Source of the DNA: Pedosphaera sp.
Lineage (GTDB): Bacteria; Verrucomicrobiota; Verrucomicrobiia; Limisphaerales; SIBH01
Assembly: GCA_009695285.1 (NCBI GenBank)
Contig: SIBH01000002.1
Coordinates: 1 to 55,123 of the forward strand
DNA: 55,123 nt
Direction: 5' to 3'
In this document: piece by piece, positions 41,701-49,807 of the stretch
Position numbering within the stretch: position 1 is the first letter of the stretch
Layout of the letters: each line of letters starts with the position of its first letter
Program-made: the position numbers and the translations under genes
The notes under the pieces: generated by a model
Told to the model about the DNA's origin: nothing
Databases searched by the model: none
Seen by the model: only the letters and a program-made list of their open reading frames with translations

Positions 41701-42552
41701 ACCGTGGCCGACGAAGGCGCGGCGCGCGTCCAGACGCTCACGCCCGAGGAAATGGCGGCGGCAGGCGCCTCGACGGACTGGGTCGCCGTGGGCGAGCAGG
41801 TCGGCGCGCTGCAGAAGCGCATCGAGGAAATCGGGCCGGTGAACCTGGTGGCCATCGAGGAATACGAGGAGACCGAGCAGCGCCACACCTTCCTAACCAC
41901 GCAGCATGATGATCTGGTCCAGGCCAAGGGGCAGTTGGTCGAGGTCATCAACCGGATCAACGTCCAGACGAAGGAAATGTTCACCACCACCTTCAACCAG
42001 ATTCGCGACAACTTCCGCGCGCTCTTCGTGGAAATTTTCGGCGGCGGCAAAGCCGACCTCATCCTGACCGACGAAAACGACGTGCTGGAAAGCGGCATCG
42101 ACATCGTGGCGCGTCCGCCCGGCAAGCAGTTGCAGACCATCTCGCTGCTCTCGGGCGGCGAGCAGACCATGACCGCCGTGGCGCTTCTTTTCTCGATCTA
42201 CCAGGTGAAACCCTCCCCGTTCTGCGTGCTCGACGAACTCGACGCGCCGCTCGACGAATCGAACATCAACCGCTTCATCCGCGTGCTGCAACGCTTCCTC
42301 GTCCACTCGCAGTTCGTCATCATCACGCACAACAAGCGCACCATCGGCATGGCGGATGTGCTCTACGGCGTGACCATGCAGGAGCACGGCATCAGCCGCA
42401 TCGTAAGCGTGAAGTTCCACAAGACCGGCGAACCAGCGACCGGCCACGCCGCCGCGCCGCTGGTTCCGCCCCCGTCGATCCCGACCGTGGACGCGGAAGA
42501 AGATCAGGAGCGCCCGCGCGAGGATGCCATGGACGTGGTGATGGCGAAGTAG
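38746..42552 (+). CDS. smc: Chromosome segregation ATPase SMC
   Basis: A 1268-residue SMC that, with ScpA/ScpB, forms the bacterial condensin. N-terminal ATPase head with Walker A GPNGCGKSN (about 31-39) and FKSFADKT. The first coiled coil spans about 170-500, with the hinge at about 510-680 (LADKIRVPDKYIPAIEAALG). The returning coiled coil (690-1010) is rich in Glu, Gln and Arg. The C-terminal head has signature LLSGGEQTMTAVAL (about 1134) and Walker B-like VLDELDAPLDESN, where VDAALDE is more usual. The tail after VSVKFHK is a short Pro/Ala/acidic extension. The start at 38746 gives the canonical MYLKNLTVLGFKSF opening. ScpA/B are not in the window. Confidence 0.97.
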   Translation: MYLKNLTVLGFKSFADKTSLNFQPGVTAIVGPNGCGKSNVSDAIRWVLGEQSAKALRGGEMADVIFNGTDGRKPLGMAEVSLTIGGVDQEQLIISGVEVAYDEVTLTRRVFRDGGSEYFINKTPCRLKDIQQIFMGTGMGKTSYSIMAQGNITQILSSKPDDRRMVFEEAAGITKYKAQKREALRKLEYTDQNLLRVADLIREVKRQIGSLQRQAGKARRYKQLSLELQHLDTQLARHQFDVLQAEITERAASAEKLRAEMEACSESLLRAEDEILQLRSRLSELEQAINASQQRGLELKGQIDRHESRIHFNDERLQELENQNARALHEINESEERKLAAEAEMKVVSERLAGSTAALEQHRVALNEKRDALSQVEAGLSRQQETLRQAQSDAFDAAQQLGRVRNEINALDLQKQGNVVRLEKLSSEKIQLEEERTRLETRLTEFAANVESEKLGVQTSRGTVEQRQQRLRDIQVEMNQVVQELDGVVRQQAENRSRLNVLEQLQESHEGFSGGTLAALQQTQSVLGSLADKIRVPDKYIPAIEAALGHHLQLVLTEQPEAAQQILADLSAGKKGRASIAALQFTEADGAVQEGGRAPESDTDFLEASQLLSKKDPAELYAAKVVEADEAVRPLVARLLGMTRIVPDLAAATAAWRESLGAFHYVTLAGEQLSRHGVYTGGSANGSGKAPASILGRKNQIVELKAALSGLQEKVAEASRRKGALQSEQTALQASLQQAQTELRAQEVAIATRQGELNALQNSQRTLGQKIETVVYEVQSLAAHEQEGMQKRNALAGQIVALEQREQAATAQVTELTAGLETLREQRDAANTALTETKVALATEEQLVASFAKQKFPLEQRLRELAQLIQQRRNECGSFLTKKQQFEAEIAESRRQIERLDHDREQVGAQTAELSNQKEAQDTDISAREENLRGQRGRLTSVQTQRGALEVELAQKNMAVQNLRERVQQKWQVNLDDVRSECITITVADEGAARVQTLTPEEMAAAGASTDWVAVGEQVGALQKRIEEIGPVNLVAIEEYEETEQRHTFLTTQHDDLVQAKGQLVEVINRINVQTKEMFTTTFNQIRDNFRALFVEIFGGGKADLILTDENDVLESGIDIVARPPGKQLQTISLLSGGEQTMTAVALLFSIYQVKPSPFCVLDELDAPLDESNINRFIRVLQRFLVHSQFVIITHNKRTIGMADVLYGVTMQEHGISRIVSVKFHKTGEPATGHAAAPLVPPPSIPTVDAEEDQERPREDAMDVVMAK

Positions 42553-42680
42553 ATTTCAAGGCGCACTCCGGGAAAAGCGTTCATCATCCACGCCGTGCTC
42601 ATGCATTCATTGCCGCGGTATTTATTTGCGACAAACCGGGCGGCTGACTAGCGTTTCCGCCCAATGACTGCATTCATCTT

Positions 42681-44840
42681 ATGAGCCAGACGCCACTGAC
42701 TGCGGCGGAAGTGAAGCACCTGATCGCCGGATTGCACCGGCTAGCCCGCAACCTGTGGTGGAGCTGGGACCAGGACGCGCAGGAGATTTTCCAGGAGCTT
42801 TCGCCGCGCGGCTGGCAGAATCTTTACCACAATGCCGTCGCCATTTTGCACGAGGTCTCGGAATACGAGTTGGGCGTGCGCCTGCAGGAACCGGCCTTTG
42901 CTGGGCGCGTGCGCCAGGTGCTGAAAAATTTCGACGCCTACCTGAACGAGTCGGCCACCTGGGGCGCGCAGCACGCCCCAGCGCTGGCGAAAACCCCCGT
43001 CGCCTACTTTTCCGCCGAGTTTGCCTTTCACGAAACGCTGCCCATCGCGGCAGGTGGCCTCGGCGTGCTGGCCGGGGATCACGCGAAATCAGCGAGCGAT
43101 CTGGGCCTCGGTTTCGTCGGTGTCAGCCTGTTTTATCGCGAAGGATATTTTCAACAGACCTTCAACCAGGAGAACTGGCAGACCGAGCACTACACCCTGC
43201 TCAATCCGAGAAACCTCCCGCTCGAACCGGTGCTCGACGCCAGCGGCCAGCAGGTGGTCTGCTCTGTGCGCATCGTCACCGGCACGATATTTTTCCATGC
43301 TTGGCGCGTGAACGTTGGCCGGGTGCCGGTCTATCTGCTCGACACCAACCGGCCGGAAAACGAGCCGCACTACCGCGATCTCACGCTGCGCGTCTATGGC
43401 GGGGACAGTTCCACGCGCATCATGCAGGAGATTGTGCTCGGCGTCGGCGGCGTGCGGTTGCTGCGCGCGCTCGGCCTCCAGCCCTCGACCTTCCACATGA
43501 ACGAAGGACACGCGGCGTTCCTCACACTGGAGTTGATCCGCGAAAAAATGGCCGCCGGCCAGACGTTCGAGCAGGCGCTGCCGCTCACCAAGGCCGAATG
43601 TATTTTCACCACCCACACCCCGGTCGAGGCGGGGCACGACCGTTTCAGCAGCGATCTCCTGGCCTACGCCGGGCAAAAATTCGCCAAGCAGCTCAAGCTG
43701 TCGCACGACGGTCTGATGGCGCTGGGCCGCGTCCACCCCGGCGACTCGTCCGAGCCGTTCTGCATGACGGTGCTGGCGCTCAAGTGCAGCCGCGCTGCCA
43801 ACGGGGTGAGTGAGCTGCACGGCCAGGTCAGCCGTGAAATGTGGATGGAACTTTTCAGCGTGAAAACTCCGGCGGAAGTGCCCATCAGCCATGTCACCAA
43901 CGGCGTGCATCTGGCCGGCTGGATGAAGGGCACCGTGCGCCGTTTCTGGAAGCGGAAGTTCGACGAGGCGGCGGCGGCCGGCGGGCCGGCCGGCGACTGG
44001 ATCAGCTGTCTGAATTCGCCGGAATTTTGGAAACTGGCGTCCGATCCGAACTTTGTTTCCGACGAGGAACTCTGGGCGCTGCGTTACCGACTGCGCCGCG
44101 AGATGCTTGAGTTCGCGCGCCGCCGCCTGCTCTTGCAGGGCGGGCGCCTGGCCCACGGCGACTTCATCGCGTTCGACGGCTTCCTCAATCCCGACGCGCT
44201 GACCATCGGGTTCGCGCGCCGCTTCGCCACCTACAAGCGCGCGCCGTTGATCTTCGACCGTTTCGACGAAGTGGTGAAATTGGTCAAGGACGCGGGGCGT
44301 CCCGTGCAGTTCATCTTTGCCGGCAAGGCCCATCCGCGCGACGACGCCGGCAAGGCCTTCATCCAAAAAGTGATTCACTTGAGCCAGTTCAGCGAACTGA
44401 AGGGGCATCTGGTTTTCATTGAGAACTACGACATCCACGTCGCGCGGCAGATGGTCAGCGGCTGCGACGTCTGGCTGAACAATCCGCGCCGCCCGCTCGA
44501 GGCCAGCGGCACCAGCGGCATGAAAACCATCGCGCACGGCTGCCTCAACCTGAGCATCATGGACGGCTGGTGGCGCGAAGGCTACGACGGCACGAACGGC
44601 TTTGCCATCGGGCCCGATTCGCATCCGGACGATCTCGAAGCACAGGACCGCGTGGACAGCGAGAACCTCTACAACGTGCTGACCAAGGAAGTGATTCCGA
44701 CCTACTTCAACCGCGACGCCAACGGTGTTCCGCGCGAGTGGATCAAGAAAATCCGCAGCGCCATGACCACGCTCGCGCCGCAATTCAGCACCTGGCGGAT
44801 GGTGCAGGAATACGCGACGAAGTATTACACGAAGAAGTAG
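42681..44840 (+). CDS. glgP: Alpha-glucan phosphorylase (DUF3417/more_P_ylases type)
   Basis: A 719-residue PLP-dependent phosphorylase that releases glucose 1-phosphate from glycogen or maltodextrin in the cytoplasm. It has the DUF3417-like N-terminal region (LHRLARNLWWSWDQDAQEIF), then VAYFSAEFAFHETLPIAAGG and GVLAGDHAKSASDLG, HMNEGHAAFL and THTPVEAGHDRF. Later come the phosphate/PLP-binding blocks FARRFATYKRAPLIF and EASGTSGMKTIAHG, with the PLP lysine at about K615. The shorter length and motif style match the Thermotoga/actinobacterial-like branch rather than E. coli MalP. It stands alone, 128 bases after smc. Confidence 0.95.
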   Translation: MSQTPLTAAEVKHLIAGLHRLARNLWWSWDQDAQEIFQELSPRGWQNLYHNAVAILHEVSEYELGVRLQEPAFAGRVRQVLKNFDAYLNESATWGAQHAPALAKTPVAYFSAEFAFHETLPIAAGGLGVLAGDHAKSASDLGLGFVGVSLFYREGYFQQTFNQENWQTEHYTLLNPRNLPLEPVLDASGQQVVCSVRIVTGTIFFHAWRVNVGRVPVYLLDTNRPENEPHYRDLTLRVYGGDSSTRIMQEIVLGVGGVRLLRALGLQPSTFHMNEGHAAFLTLELIREKMAAGQTFEQALPLTKAECIFTTHTPVEAGHDRFSSDLLAYAGQKFAKQLKLSHDGLMALGRVHPGDSSEPFCMTVLALKCSRAANGVSELHGQVSREMWMELFSVKTPAEVPISHVTNGVHLAGWMKGTVRRFWKRKFDEAAAAGGPAGDWISCLNSPEFWKLASDPNFVSDEELWALRYRLRREMLEFARRRLLLQGGRLAHGDFIAFDGFLNPDALTIGFARRFATYKRAPLIFDRFDEVVKLVKDAGRPVQFIFAGKAHPRDDAGKAFIQKVIHLSQFSELKGHLVFIENYDIHVARQMVSGCDVWLNNPRRPLEASGTSGMKTIAHGCLNLSIMDGWWREGYDGTNGFAIGPDSHPDDLEAQDRVDSENLYNVLTKEVIPTYFNRDANGVPREWIKKIRSAMTTLAPQFSTWRMVQEYATKYYTKK

Positions 44841-44967
44841 GGGGGAGGGGAGTGCGTGGTGCGTGGTGCGTGAGATTGACCAGGCGCCCCCGCTCCTTTT
44901 CACGCACCACGCCCCGCCGCCCCAACCCGCGCTTGGTTTCCTCCCGTTTCTCCCTTAACCTCCCCCC
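44841..44967. repeat. GTGCGTG/CACGCAC repeats between glgP and rlmN
   Basis: TGCGTGGTGCGTGGTGCGTGA (44853-44873) and CACGCACCAC (44901-44910) form an inverted pair with a 10-base stem (44863-44872 with 44901-44910) and 28-base loop. They are copies of the repeat at 212-228. No T-run follows, so it is not a typical terminator. Confidence 0.7.
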
Positions 44968-46113
44968 GTGACACACGACATCAAATCACTCACGCGCGAA
45001 GAACTGGAAGCCCGCTTCAAGGAATGGGGCGCGCCCGCCTACCGCGTCGGGCAGTTGCTCGACTGGCTTTACACGCGCCGCGTGACCGGCTGGGACGCCA
45101 TGACGAACCTGCCCAAGGCGCTGCGCGAAAAACTCACCGCCGAGTTCGCCCTGCACACCCTCGAACTCGTCCGCAAACAGGGCGCGCGCGACGCCACGCA
45201 AAAATTTTTGTGGAAACTCAACGACGGCCAGTTGATCGAGAGCGTGTTGATCCCTGCGAATCCCGCGCTCTACGGCGACGCCAGCGACCGCCACACCCTC
45301 TGCGTCAGCACGCAGGTTGGCTGCGCCTACGGCTGTAAGTTTTGCGCGAGCGGCCTGGACGGCTGGAAACGCAACCTGCGCGTGGAGGAAATTGTGGAGC
45401 AGATACTCGCGGTCGAACGATGGAATGAGAGGGAGAGTGGTCAGTCCTCAGTCGTCAGTCCTCAGTCGGAACAGGACGCGGCGGCGGCCAAGCAAAAAAC
45501 CGAGCCGCTGCGGCTGATCAATAATCTCGTCATCATGGGCATGGGTGAGCCGCTGGCCAACTACGACAATTTGCTGAAAGCCCTCCGCATCCTCAACGCG
45601 CCGTGGGGCGGGGGCATTGGCGCGCGCAAGATCACCGTTTCCACCAGCGGCCTCGCGCCGGAAATCCGCAAGCTGGCCGACGAGCCGCTCCAGTTCCGCC
45701 TCGCCATTTCGCTGCACGGCGCGACCGACGAGGTCCGCCAGCGGATCATGCCGGTGAACCGCAAGTATCCGCTCGCCGAACTGACCTCCGCGCTCGACTA
45801 CTACCAATGGAAGAAGGAGCGGATGATCACCTTCGAATACATCTTGATCGCCGGCGTGAATGACCACCTTGATCAAACCCGGCCGCTGGCCGCGCTCGCC
45901 CGCCGGCTCCACGCCAAGGTGAACCTCATTCCCTACAACACCGTCGAGGGCCTTAAATGGACACGCCCCACCGAGGAAGTGCAGGAGGCGTTTCTCGCCG
46001 CGCTGGAAAAACTGAACGTCACCGCCACGCTCCGCCGGGAAAAGGGCGGGGACATCGACGCGGCGTGCGGCCAGTTGCGGTTGAAAACAGAGCGCGAGCT
46101 GGCGGCCAAATGA
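44968..46113 (+). CDS. rlmN: 23S rRNA (adenine-2503-C2)/tRNA methyltransferase RlmN
   Basis: A 381-residue radical SAM methylase acting on A2503 of 23S rRNA and some tRNAs. Seen are the N-terminal EELEARFKEWGAPAYRVGQ region, the SAM cluster motif C-x3-C-x2-C in GCAYGCKFCASG, IMGMGEPLANYDN, ISLHGATDEVRQRIMP, and the catalytic Cys in DIDAACGQLR near the end. Translation begins at a GTG (44968); no ATG lies near. Residues about 156-175, between ILAVERWNE and LRLINNLVIMG, are an insert encoded by an exact 14-base tandem duplication (45440-45467) plus flanking low-complexity sequence, absent from standard RlmN as recalled. Confidence 0.95.
   Translation: MTHDIKSLTREELEARFKEWGAPAYRVGQLLDWLYTRRVTGWDAMTNLPKALREKLTAEFALHTLELVRKQGARDATQKFLWKLNDGQLIESVLIPANPALYGDASDRHTLCVSTQVGCAYGCKFCASGLDGWKRNLRVEEIVEQILAVERWNERESGQSSVVSPQSEQDAAAAKQKTEPLRLINNLVIMGMGEPLANYDNLLKALRILNAPWGGGIGARKITVSTSGLAPEIRKLADEPLQFRLAISLHGATDEVRQRIMPVNRKYPLAELTSALDYYQWKKERMITFEYILIAGVNDHLDQTRPLAALARRLHAKVNLIPYNTVEGLKWTRPTEEVQEAFLAALEKLNVTATLRREKGGDIDAACGQLRLKTERELAAK
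45440..45467. repeat. Perfect 14-base tandem duplication inside rlmN
   Basis: GTCAGTCCTCAGTC occurs twice head to tail (45440-45453 and 45454-45467). It is translated in frame as part of GQSSVVSPQSE, within a loop of the radical SAM domain. Confidence 0.93.
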
Positions 46114-46169
46114 CGAATGACGAACCAACGTGCGCCGACAACACGGAGCGCATCCTGACCCTGCCCCCA

Positions 46170-46272
46170 GAGCGCGGATCTGTGACCCGCAGCGACTGGC
46201 GAAAACAGGGAACAATCGAGTTGTTGAGCACGCCTCCCATGGCCATGCGCTGCGGGGCTCAGACCCGCGCTC
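46170..46272. repeat. Palindromic element between rlmN and the DUF5722 gene
   Basis: Arms 46170-46194 and 46248-46272 (25 bases, 22 matching when folded), beginning GAGCGCGG and ending CCGCGCTC, with a 53-base interior. Similar end sequences to the elements at 12145-12210 and 54325-54397. It ends 47 bases before the start codon of the next gene. Confidence 0.85.
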
Positions 46273-46318
46273 CGTTCAAATTCAGACGCCACGTATTTTT
46301 CGTCACACTCGAACCCAG

Positions 46319-47887
46319 ATGAACCTTCCCCGTATCCTGCTGCTGGCCGGCCTGCTGTTGGCGCGGGGAATGTTTGCCGCGGGGGGCGTCACCCACGTGC
46401 TGGCCACGGCGGATGAAATCATTCTCACCGTCCAGGGATCGGGCGCGGTGCAGATCGTCGAACTCGCGCCTTACGAAACGATCTCCCACGCCGGCCAGGC
46501 ACCGTGCGTCGCCTCGGCGATGCTGGCCGCGGAAACGCGCGTGGCGTTCCCGCGATTCGCGGCGGGTCGCGACCGGATTTATTCCGGGTTTCTCGCGCAG
46601 CCAGCCGGGCCGGGCCGGGAACCGGCCGCGCTCGGCGGGATTTTTTTCGTGGACGAGATGCGCGGCGTCTCAAAAAGCGACGAGCCGTTTCCCGTCGTGG
46701 CCAGCAAGAAGGGCTTGCAGGTGCAGATGGTCGATGACGCCATCGCGCTCGGCGTGAAACACGCGGCGTTGAATTTCAACGTGGCCGCGATGTTCGACCT
46801 CGCGCGCGGCACGAACAATTACGTCTGGCGCATGGACGGGCAGGATTATTATTTCAACCGCCGGATGATCGACTCGGTGCCGGTGAAAAAACTGACCGAC
46901 GCCGGGGCGACGGTGACGCTGATCCTGCTGGCCTATCAGTCACGCAATCCGCTAATCGACCGCTTGGTGTTGCATCCACGCGCGGTCACGAACGCGCCGA
47001 ACCACATCGCGGCGTTCAACACCTCCACGCCGGACGGACTGCGGTATTTCAAGGCGGGCATGGAGTTTCTCGCCGATCACTATTTGCGGCCTGACCGGAA
47101 ATATGGGCGGGCGGTGAACTTCATCGTTGGCAACGAGGTGAACGCGCACTGGTTCTGGTACAATCTGGGCCCGGCGGCGATGGAGACGGTGGCGGAGGAT
47201 TATCTCCGCACCGTGCGCGTCGTCCACACCGCCGTGCGCAAGAGCAGTTCCACGGCGCGCGTTTATCTGTCACTCGATCATCATTGGAACATTGTCTATA
47301 CCGGCAATCCGCAGCGCGCCTGCACGGGCCAAGCGCTGGTGGACGAGATGAACCGCCGCTCGAAGCTCGGCGGCGATTTCGACTGGCACATCGCGTTTCA
47401 TCCGTACCCGGAAAACTTGTTCAAGCCGCGCGTCTGGCTCGACCGGACGGCGACGAACAGCGTGAACTCGCCGCGCATCACGTTCAAAAACCTGGAGCAG
47501 CTCACCCGTTACCTGCGCCAGCCTGAACTACTTTGTCAGGGCGTGCCGCGCCGGGTGATCTTGTCGGAGCAGGGTTTTCATTCGGACGCCACGCCGCAGG
47601 GTGAAGAACTGCAGGCGGCGGCTTATTGCTACGCCTCTTGGAAGACGGATCACCTCGACGGCATCGACTCGTTCATCTTGCACCGCCACGTCGATCACAA
47701 AATGGAGGGCGGACTGAACCTCGGCCTGTGGACGCGCCAGACCAATTCCATCGCCACGCCGCTCGCAAAGAAAAAGATTTACGAGGTCTTCAAGGCTGCC
47801 GACACGCCGGGCCGGAACCGGGCGTTCGCCTTCGCGCTGCCGTTGATCGGCATCACGAATTGGAGCCAGGTTCTGCCGGGGAAGTGA
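46319..47887 (+). CDS. Secreted DUF5722 (glycoside-hydrolase-like) protein
   Basis: A 522-residue exported protein (signal peptide about 1-21, LLLAGLLLARGMFAAGG). The body from about residue 120 is a TIM-barrel-like domain of the DUF5722 type: VDDAIALGVKHAALNFNV, YYFNRRMIDSV, VNFIVGNEVNAHWFWYN with an Asn-Glu pair suited to an acid/base, IAFHPYPENLF, and VILSEQGFHSD with a candidate nucleophile Glu. The arrangement resembles clan GH-A glycosidases; the substrate is unknown. The frame is open far upstream, but those codons run through a palindromic repeat, so the ATG at 46319 with the signal peptide is preferred. Confidence 0.8.
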   Translation: MNLPRILLLAGLLLARGMFAAGGVTHVLATADEIILTVQGSGAVQIVELAPYETISHAGQAPCVASAMLAAETRVAFPRFAAGRDRIYSGFLAQPAGPGREPAALGGIFFVDEMRGVSKSDEPFPVVASKKGLQVQMVDDAIALGVKHAALNFNVAAMFDLARGTNNYVWRMDGQDYYFNRRMIDSVPVKKLTDAGATVTLILLAYQSRNPLIDRLVLHPRAVTNAPNHIAAFNTSTPDGLRYFKAGMEFLADHYLRPDRKYGRAVNFIVGNEVNAHWFWYNLGPAAMETVAEDYLRTVRVVHTAVRKSSSTARVYLSLDHHWNIVYTGNPQRACTGQALVDEMNRRSKLGGDFDWHIAFHPYPENLFKPRVWLDRTATNSVNSPRITFKNLEQLTRYLRQPELLCQGVPRRVILSEQGFHSDATPQGEELQAAAYCYASWKTDHLDGIDSFILHRHVDHKMEGGLNLGLWTRQTNSIATPLAKKKIYEVFKAADTPGRNRAFAFALPLIGITNWSQVLPGK

Positions 47888-47893
47888 GCGGGA

Positions 47894-48025
47894 TTTAACG
47901 CAAAGGCGCAGAGGCGCAAAGGTAGGGAGGGCAGTCCTCTGCCCACCGTGGCGGTTGGCTGGTCGGGCGCCTCGTCGGTGAGTGGTTTAGGGGCGAGACA
48001 CTCCACGACACAGGCGAGACGCCTG
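47894..48025. repeat. Cluster of intergenic repeats
   Basis: Contains TTAACGCAAAGGCGCAGAGG followed by CGCAAAGG (from 47894), the hairpin GGGCAGTCCTCTGCCC (47929-47944, same core as 10150-10171), and a hairpin CAGGCG-AGA-CGCCTG (48011-48025). No gene is seen between the DUF5722 and regulator stops, which converge here. Confidence 0.75.
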
Positions 48026-48048
48026 CGCCACTACTGCACGGGAACCAG

Positions 48049-48510
48049 CTAGATCACGTAGTCCAGCAGGCTGGCCGGCTCGCTTTGCAGTTTGCGGGCG
48101 CGGTCGCACAGTTCCGCGAGGGTCACGCGCTCGACGATTTTCACCGTGGCGTCGCGCACTTCTTTCATCACGCTGCGGATGGCGCAGCGCGCTTCGTCGG
48201 GGCAGGAGCATTTTTCGTAGAAGCGTTCGCTCACGCAACTGACCGGGGCGAGCGCGCCTTCGAGATGGCGGATGATGACGGCGAGAGTGATTTCCTCCGG
48301 CGGCCGCGAGAGCCGGTAGCCGCCCGCGACTCCGCGCTTGCTCTCGACAACCTGCGCGGATTTGAGGTCGTTGAGAATCTGTTCGAGGAAGCGCTTGGGA
48401 ATTTTTTGCTGCTCGGAGATGGTCTGAATTCTCACGACGGCTTCGCTGTAATTCGTGCCGAGCACCAGCAGGGCGCGCAGCGCATATTCGCCTCGAAGCG
48501 AGAGTTTCAT
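48049..48510 (-). CDS. Rrf2-family transcriptional regulator (IscR/CymR-like)
   Basis: A 153-residue DNA-binding protein: winged helix at the N-terminus (MKLSLRGEYALRALLVLG, IPKRFLEQILNDLKSAQVVESKRG, GGYRLSRPPEEITLAVIIRHLEG) and a cysteine cluster C-x-SERFYEK-C-x-C-x6-C (in SCVSERF, EKCSCP, EARC). In Rrf2 proteins such cysteines can bind an Fe-S cluster; CymR-type members without clusters control sulfur genes. It is divergent from the sulfate transport operon with 165 bases between start codons, so it very likely controls that operon and itself in response to sulfur or cysteine state. The start at 48510 is fixed by the canonical opening. Confidence 0.9.
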   Translation of the reverse strand: MKLSLRGEYALRALLVLGTNYSEAVVRIQTISEQQKIPKRFLEQILNDLKSAQVVESKRGVAGGYRLSRPPEEITLAVIIRHLEGALAPVSCVSERFYEKCSCPDEARCAIRSVMKEVRDATVKIVERVTLAELCDRARKLQSEPASLLDYVI

Positions 48511-48517
48511 CGTTGCC

Positions 48518-48545
48518 AAAGTAGAATCTTTACAGAAACTATCAA
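48518..48545 (-). promoter_or_regulatory. Candidate sigma-70 promoter of the Rrf2-type gene
   Basis: On the minus strand: TTGATA (48540-48545), 16-base spacer, TACTTT (48518-48523). The predicted transcript would begin almost at the start codon (48510), giving a nearly leaderless mRNA. The surrounding intergenic region is AT-rich compared with the window. Confidence 0.4.
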
Positions 48546-48675
48546 GTATTACTTTTGTCATGTCGAACACATCATAAAAACGCTTCAACCGTTGGTGATA
48601 ATAGACAATTAAAACTCTATTGACATGGTTGAGATTAAACCTAAGCTGCGCCAGCAAATCCGAAGTCAATTCCTG

Positions 48676-49731
48676 ATGAACACCGTGATTAACATTGCGG
48701 CCCTCGCGCAAAAAGCGAGGGCGATGCTTCTCGCGCTGGCCGCGTTGCTGGCCGGGTCGGGCGTGGTCGCACCTGCGCGCGCGGCGGACAAACCCGTCAC
48801 GCTTCTCAACGTCTCCTATGATCCGACGCGCGAGCTGTATCGCGACTTGAACACCGCCTTCGCGGAGGATTGGAAACAGAAAAATAATCAGACAGTCATC
48901 ATCAAGCAGTCGCACGGCGGCTCCGGCAAACAGGCCCGCGCGGTGATCGACGGGCTGGAGGCGGACGTGGTCACGCTCGCGCTGGCTTACGACATTGATG
49001 CGATGGCCGCAAAAGGCAAACTGCTGCCTGCCGACTGGCAGACCCGCCTGCCGAGCAACAGCGCGCCCCACACCTCGACCATTGTGTTCGTGGTGCGGAA
49101 GGGAAATCCGAAAGGCATCAAGGATTGGGACGACCTGGTGAAGCCCGGCGTCGGTCTCGTGCCGGCGAATCCAAAAACTTCCGGCGGCGCACGCTGGACC
49201 TATCTGGCCGCGTACGGCGCGGCCCTCAAGCGAAACAACGGCGACGAAGCCAAGGCTAAGGAATACATCACCCAGTTTTACCGGAACGCGCCCATCCTCG
49301 ACACCGGGGCGCGCGGCGCGACCACCACCTTCATCCAGCGCCGCATTGGCGACGTGCTCGTCGGCTGGGAGAGCGAGGCGCTGATCGCCTTGCATGAGCT
49401 GGGCAAAGGCCAGTTCGAGATCGTGGTTCCGCCGGTCAGCATCCTCGCGGAACCGCCCGTGGCGCTGGTGGACAAAGTGGTGAAGAAGCGCGGCACCGAG
49501 GCGATCGCCCGGGCTTACCTCGACTTTCTCTACACCGAGGCCGGCCAGGAAATCGCCGCCAAACATTACTTTCGTCCGCGCCTCGAATCTGTCGCCCGTC
49601 AGCACGCCCGCCGCTTCGCGAAGGTGAACCTGTTCACCATCGACGAAGTTTTCGGCGGTTGGGCGAAGGCGCAGAAAATCCATTTTGCCGAAGGCGGCAT
49701 CTTCGACGGAATCTACAAGGACATCCGATGA
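48676..49731 (+). CDS. sbp: Sulfate-binding periplasmic protein
   Basis: Substrate-binding component of a sulfate/thiosulfate ABC importer. From ATG 48676 it is 351 residues with a signal peptide ([19 protein letters not shown], cut before ADKPV). Mature motifs match Sbp/Cys[65 protein letters not shown] and [10 protein letters not shown]. An earlier ATG at 48625 would add 17 residues and overlaps a TTGACA box at 48620, so the later start giving a normal signal peptide is preferred. First gene of sbp-cysT-cysW-cysA, divergent from the Rrf2 regulator. Confidence 0.95.
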   Translation: MNTVINIAALAQKARAMLLALAALLAGSGVVAPARAADKPVTLLNVSYDPTRELYRDLNTAFAEDWKQKNNQTVIIKQSHGGSGKQARAVIDGLEADVVTLALAYDIDAMAAKGKLLPADWQTRLPSNSAPHTSTIVFVVRKGNPKGIKDWDDLVKPGVGLVPANPKTSGGARWTYLAAYGAALKRNNGDEAKAKEYITQFYRNAPILDTGARGATTTFIQRRIGDVLVGWESEALIALHELGKGQFEIVVPPVSILAEPPVALVDKVVKKRGTEAIARAYLDFLYTEAGQEIAAKHYFRPRLESVARQHARRFAKVNLFTIDEVFGGWAKAQKIHFAEGGIFDGIYKDIR

Positions 49732-49807
49732 CCGCTTGGAACGCCACCGTTGCGGTCGCGAAAAACTTTGTGCGGCCCCGTCTGGCTGGGATACGCTCGT
49801 GAAAATC

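Noticed and set aside
35061-42552. SNF2 helicase plus SMC as a phage-defence island (DISARM- or Wadjet-like)
   Set aside because: The SMC has the standard condensin architecture, the helicase is the common SWIM-SNF2 housekeeping type, and no methylase, PLD nuclease or Jet genes are present.
43089-44903. A 604-codon open frame opposite glgP
   Set aside because: Phosphorylase motifs including the PLP lysine are on the plus strand; the antisense frame shows only composition-driven openness.
44863-44910. Stem-loop after glgP as a rho-independent terminator
   Set aside because: A 28-base loop and no following T-run; the arms are copies of a dispersed repeat.
48620-48648. Promoter of the sulfate operon from TTGACA at 48620
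   Set aside because: There is no acceptable -10 box at 15-19 bases, so it is used only as weak support for the later sbp start.
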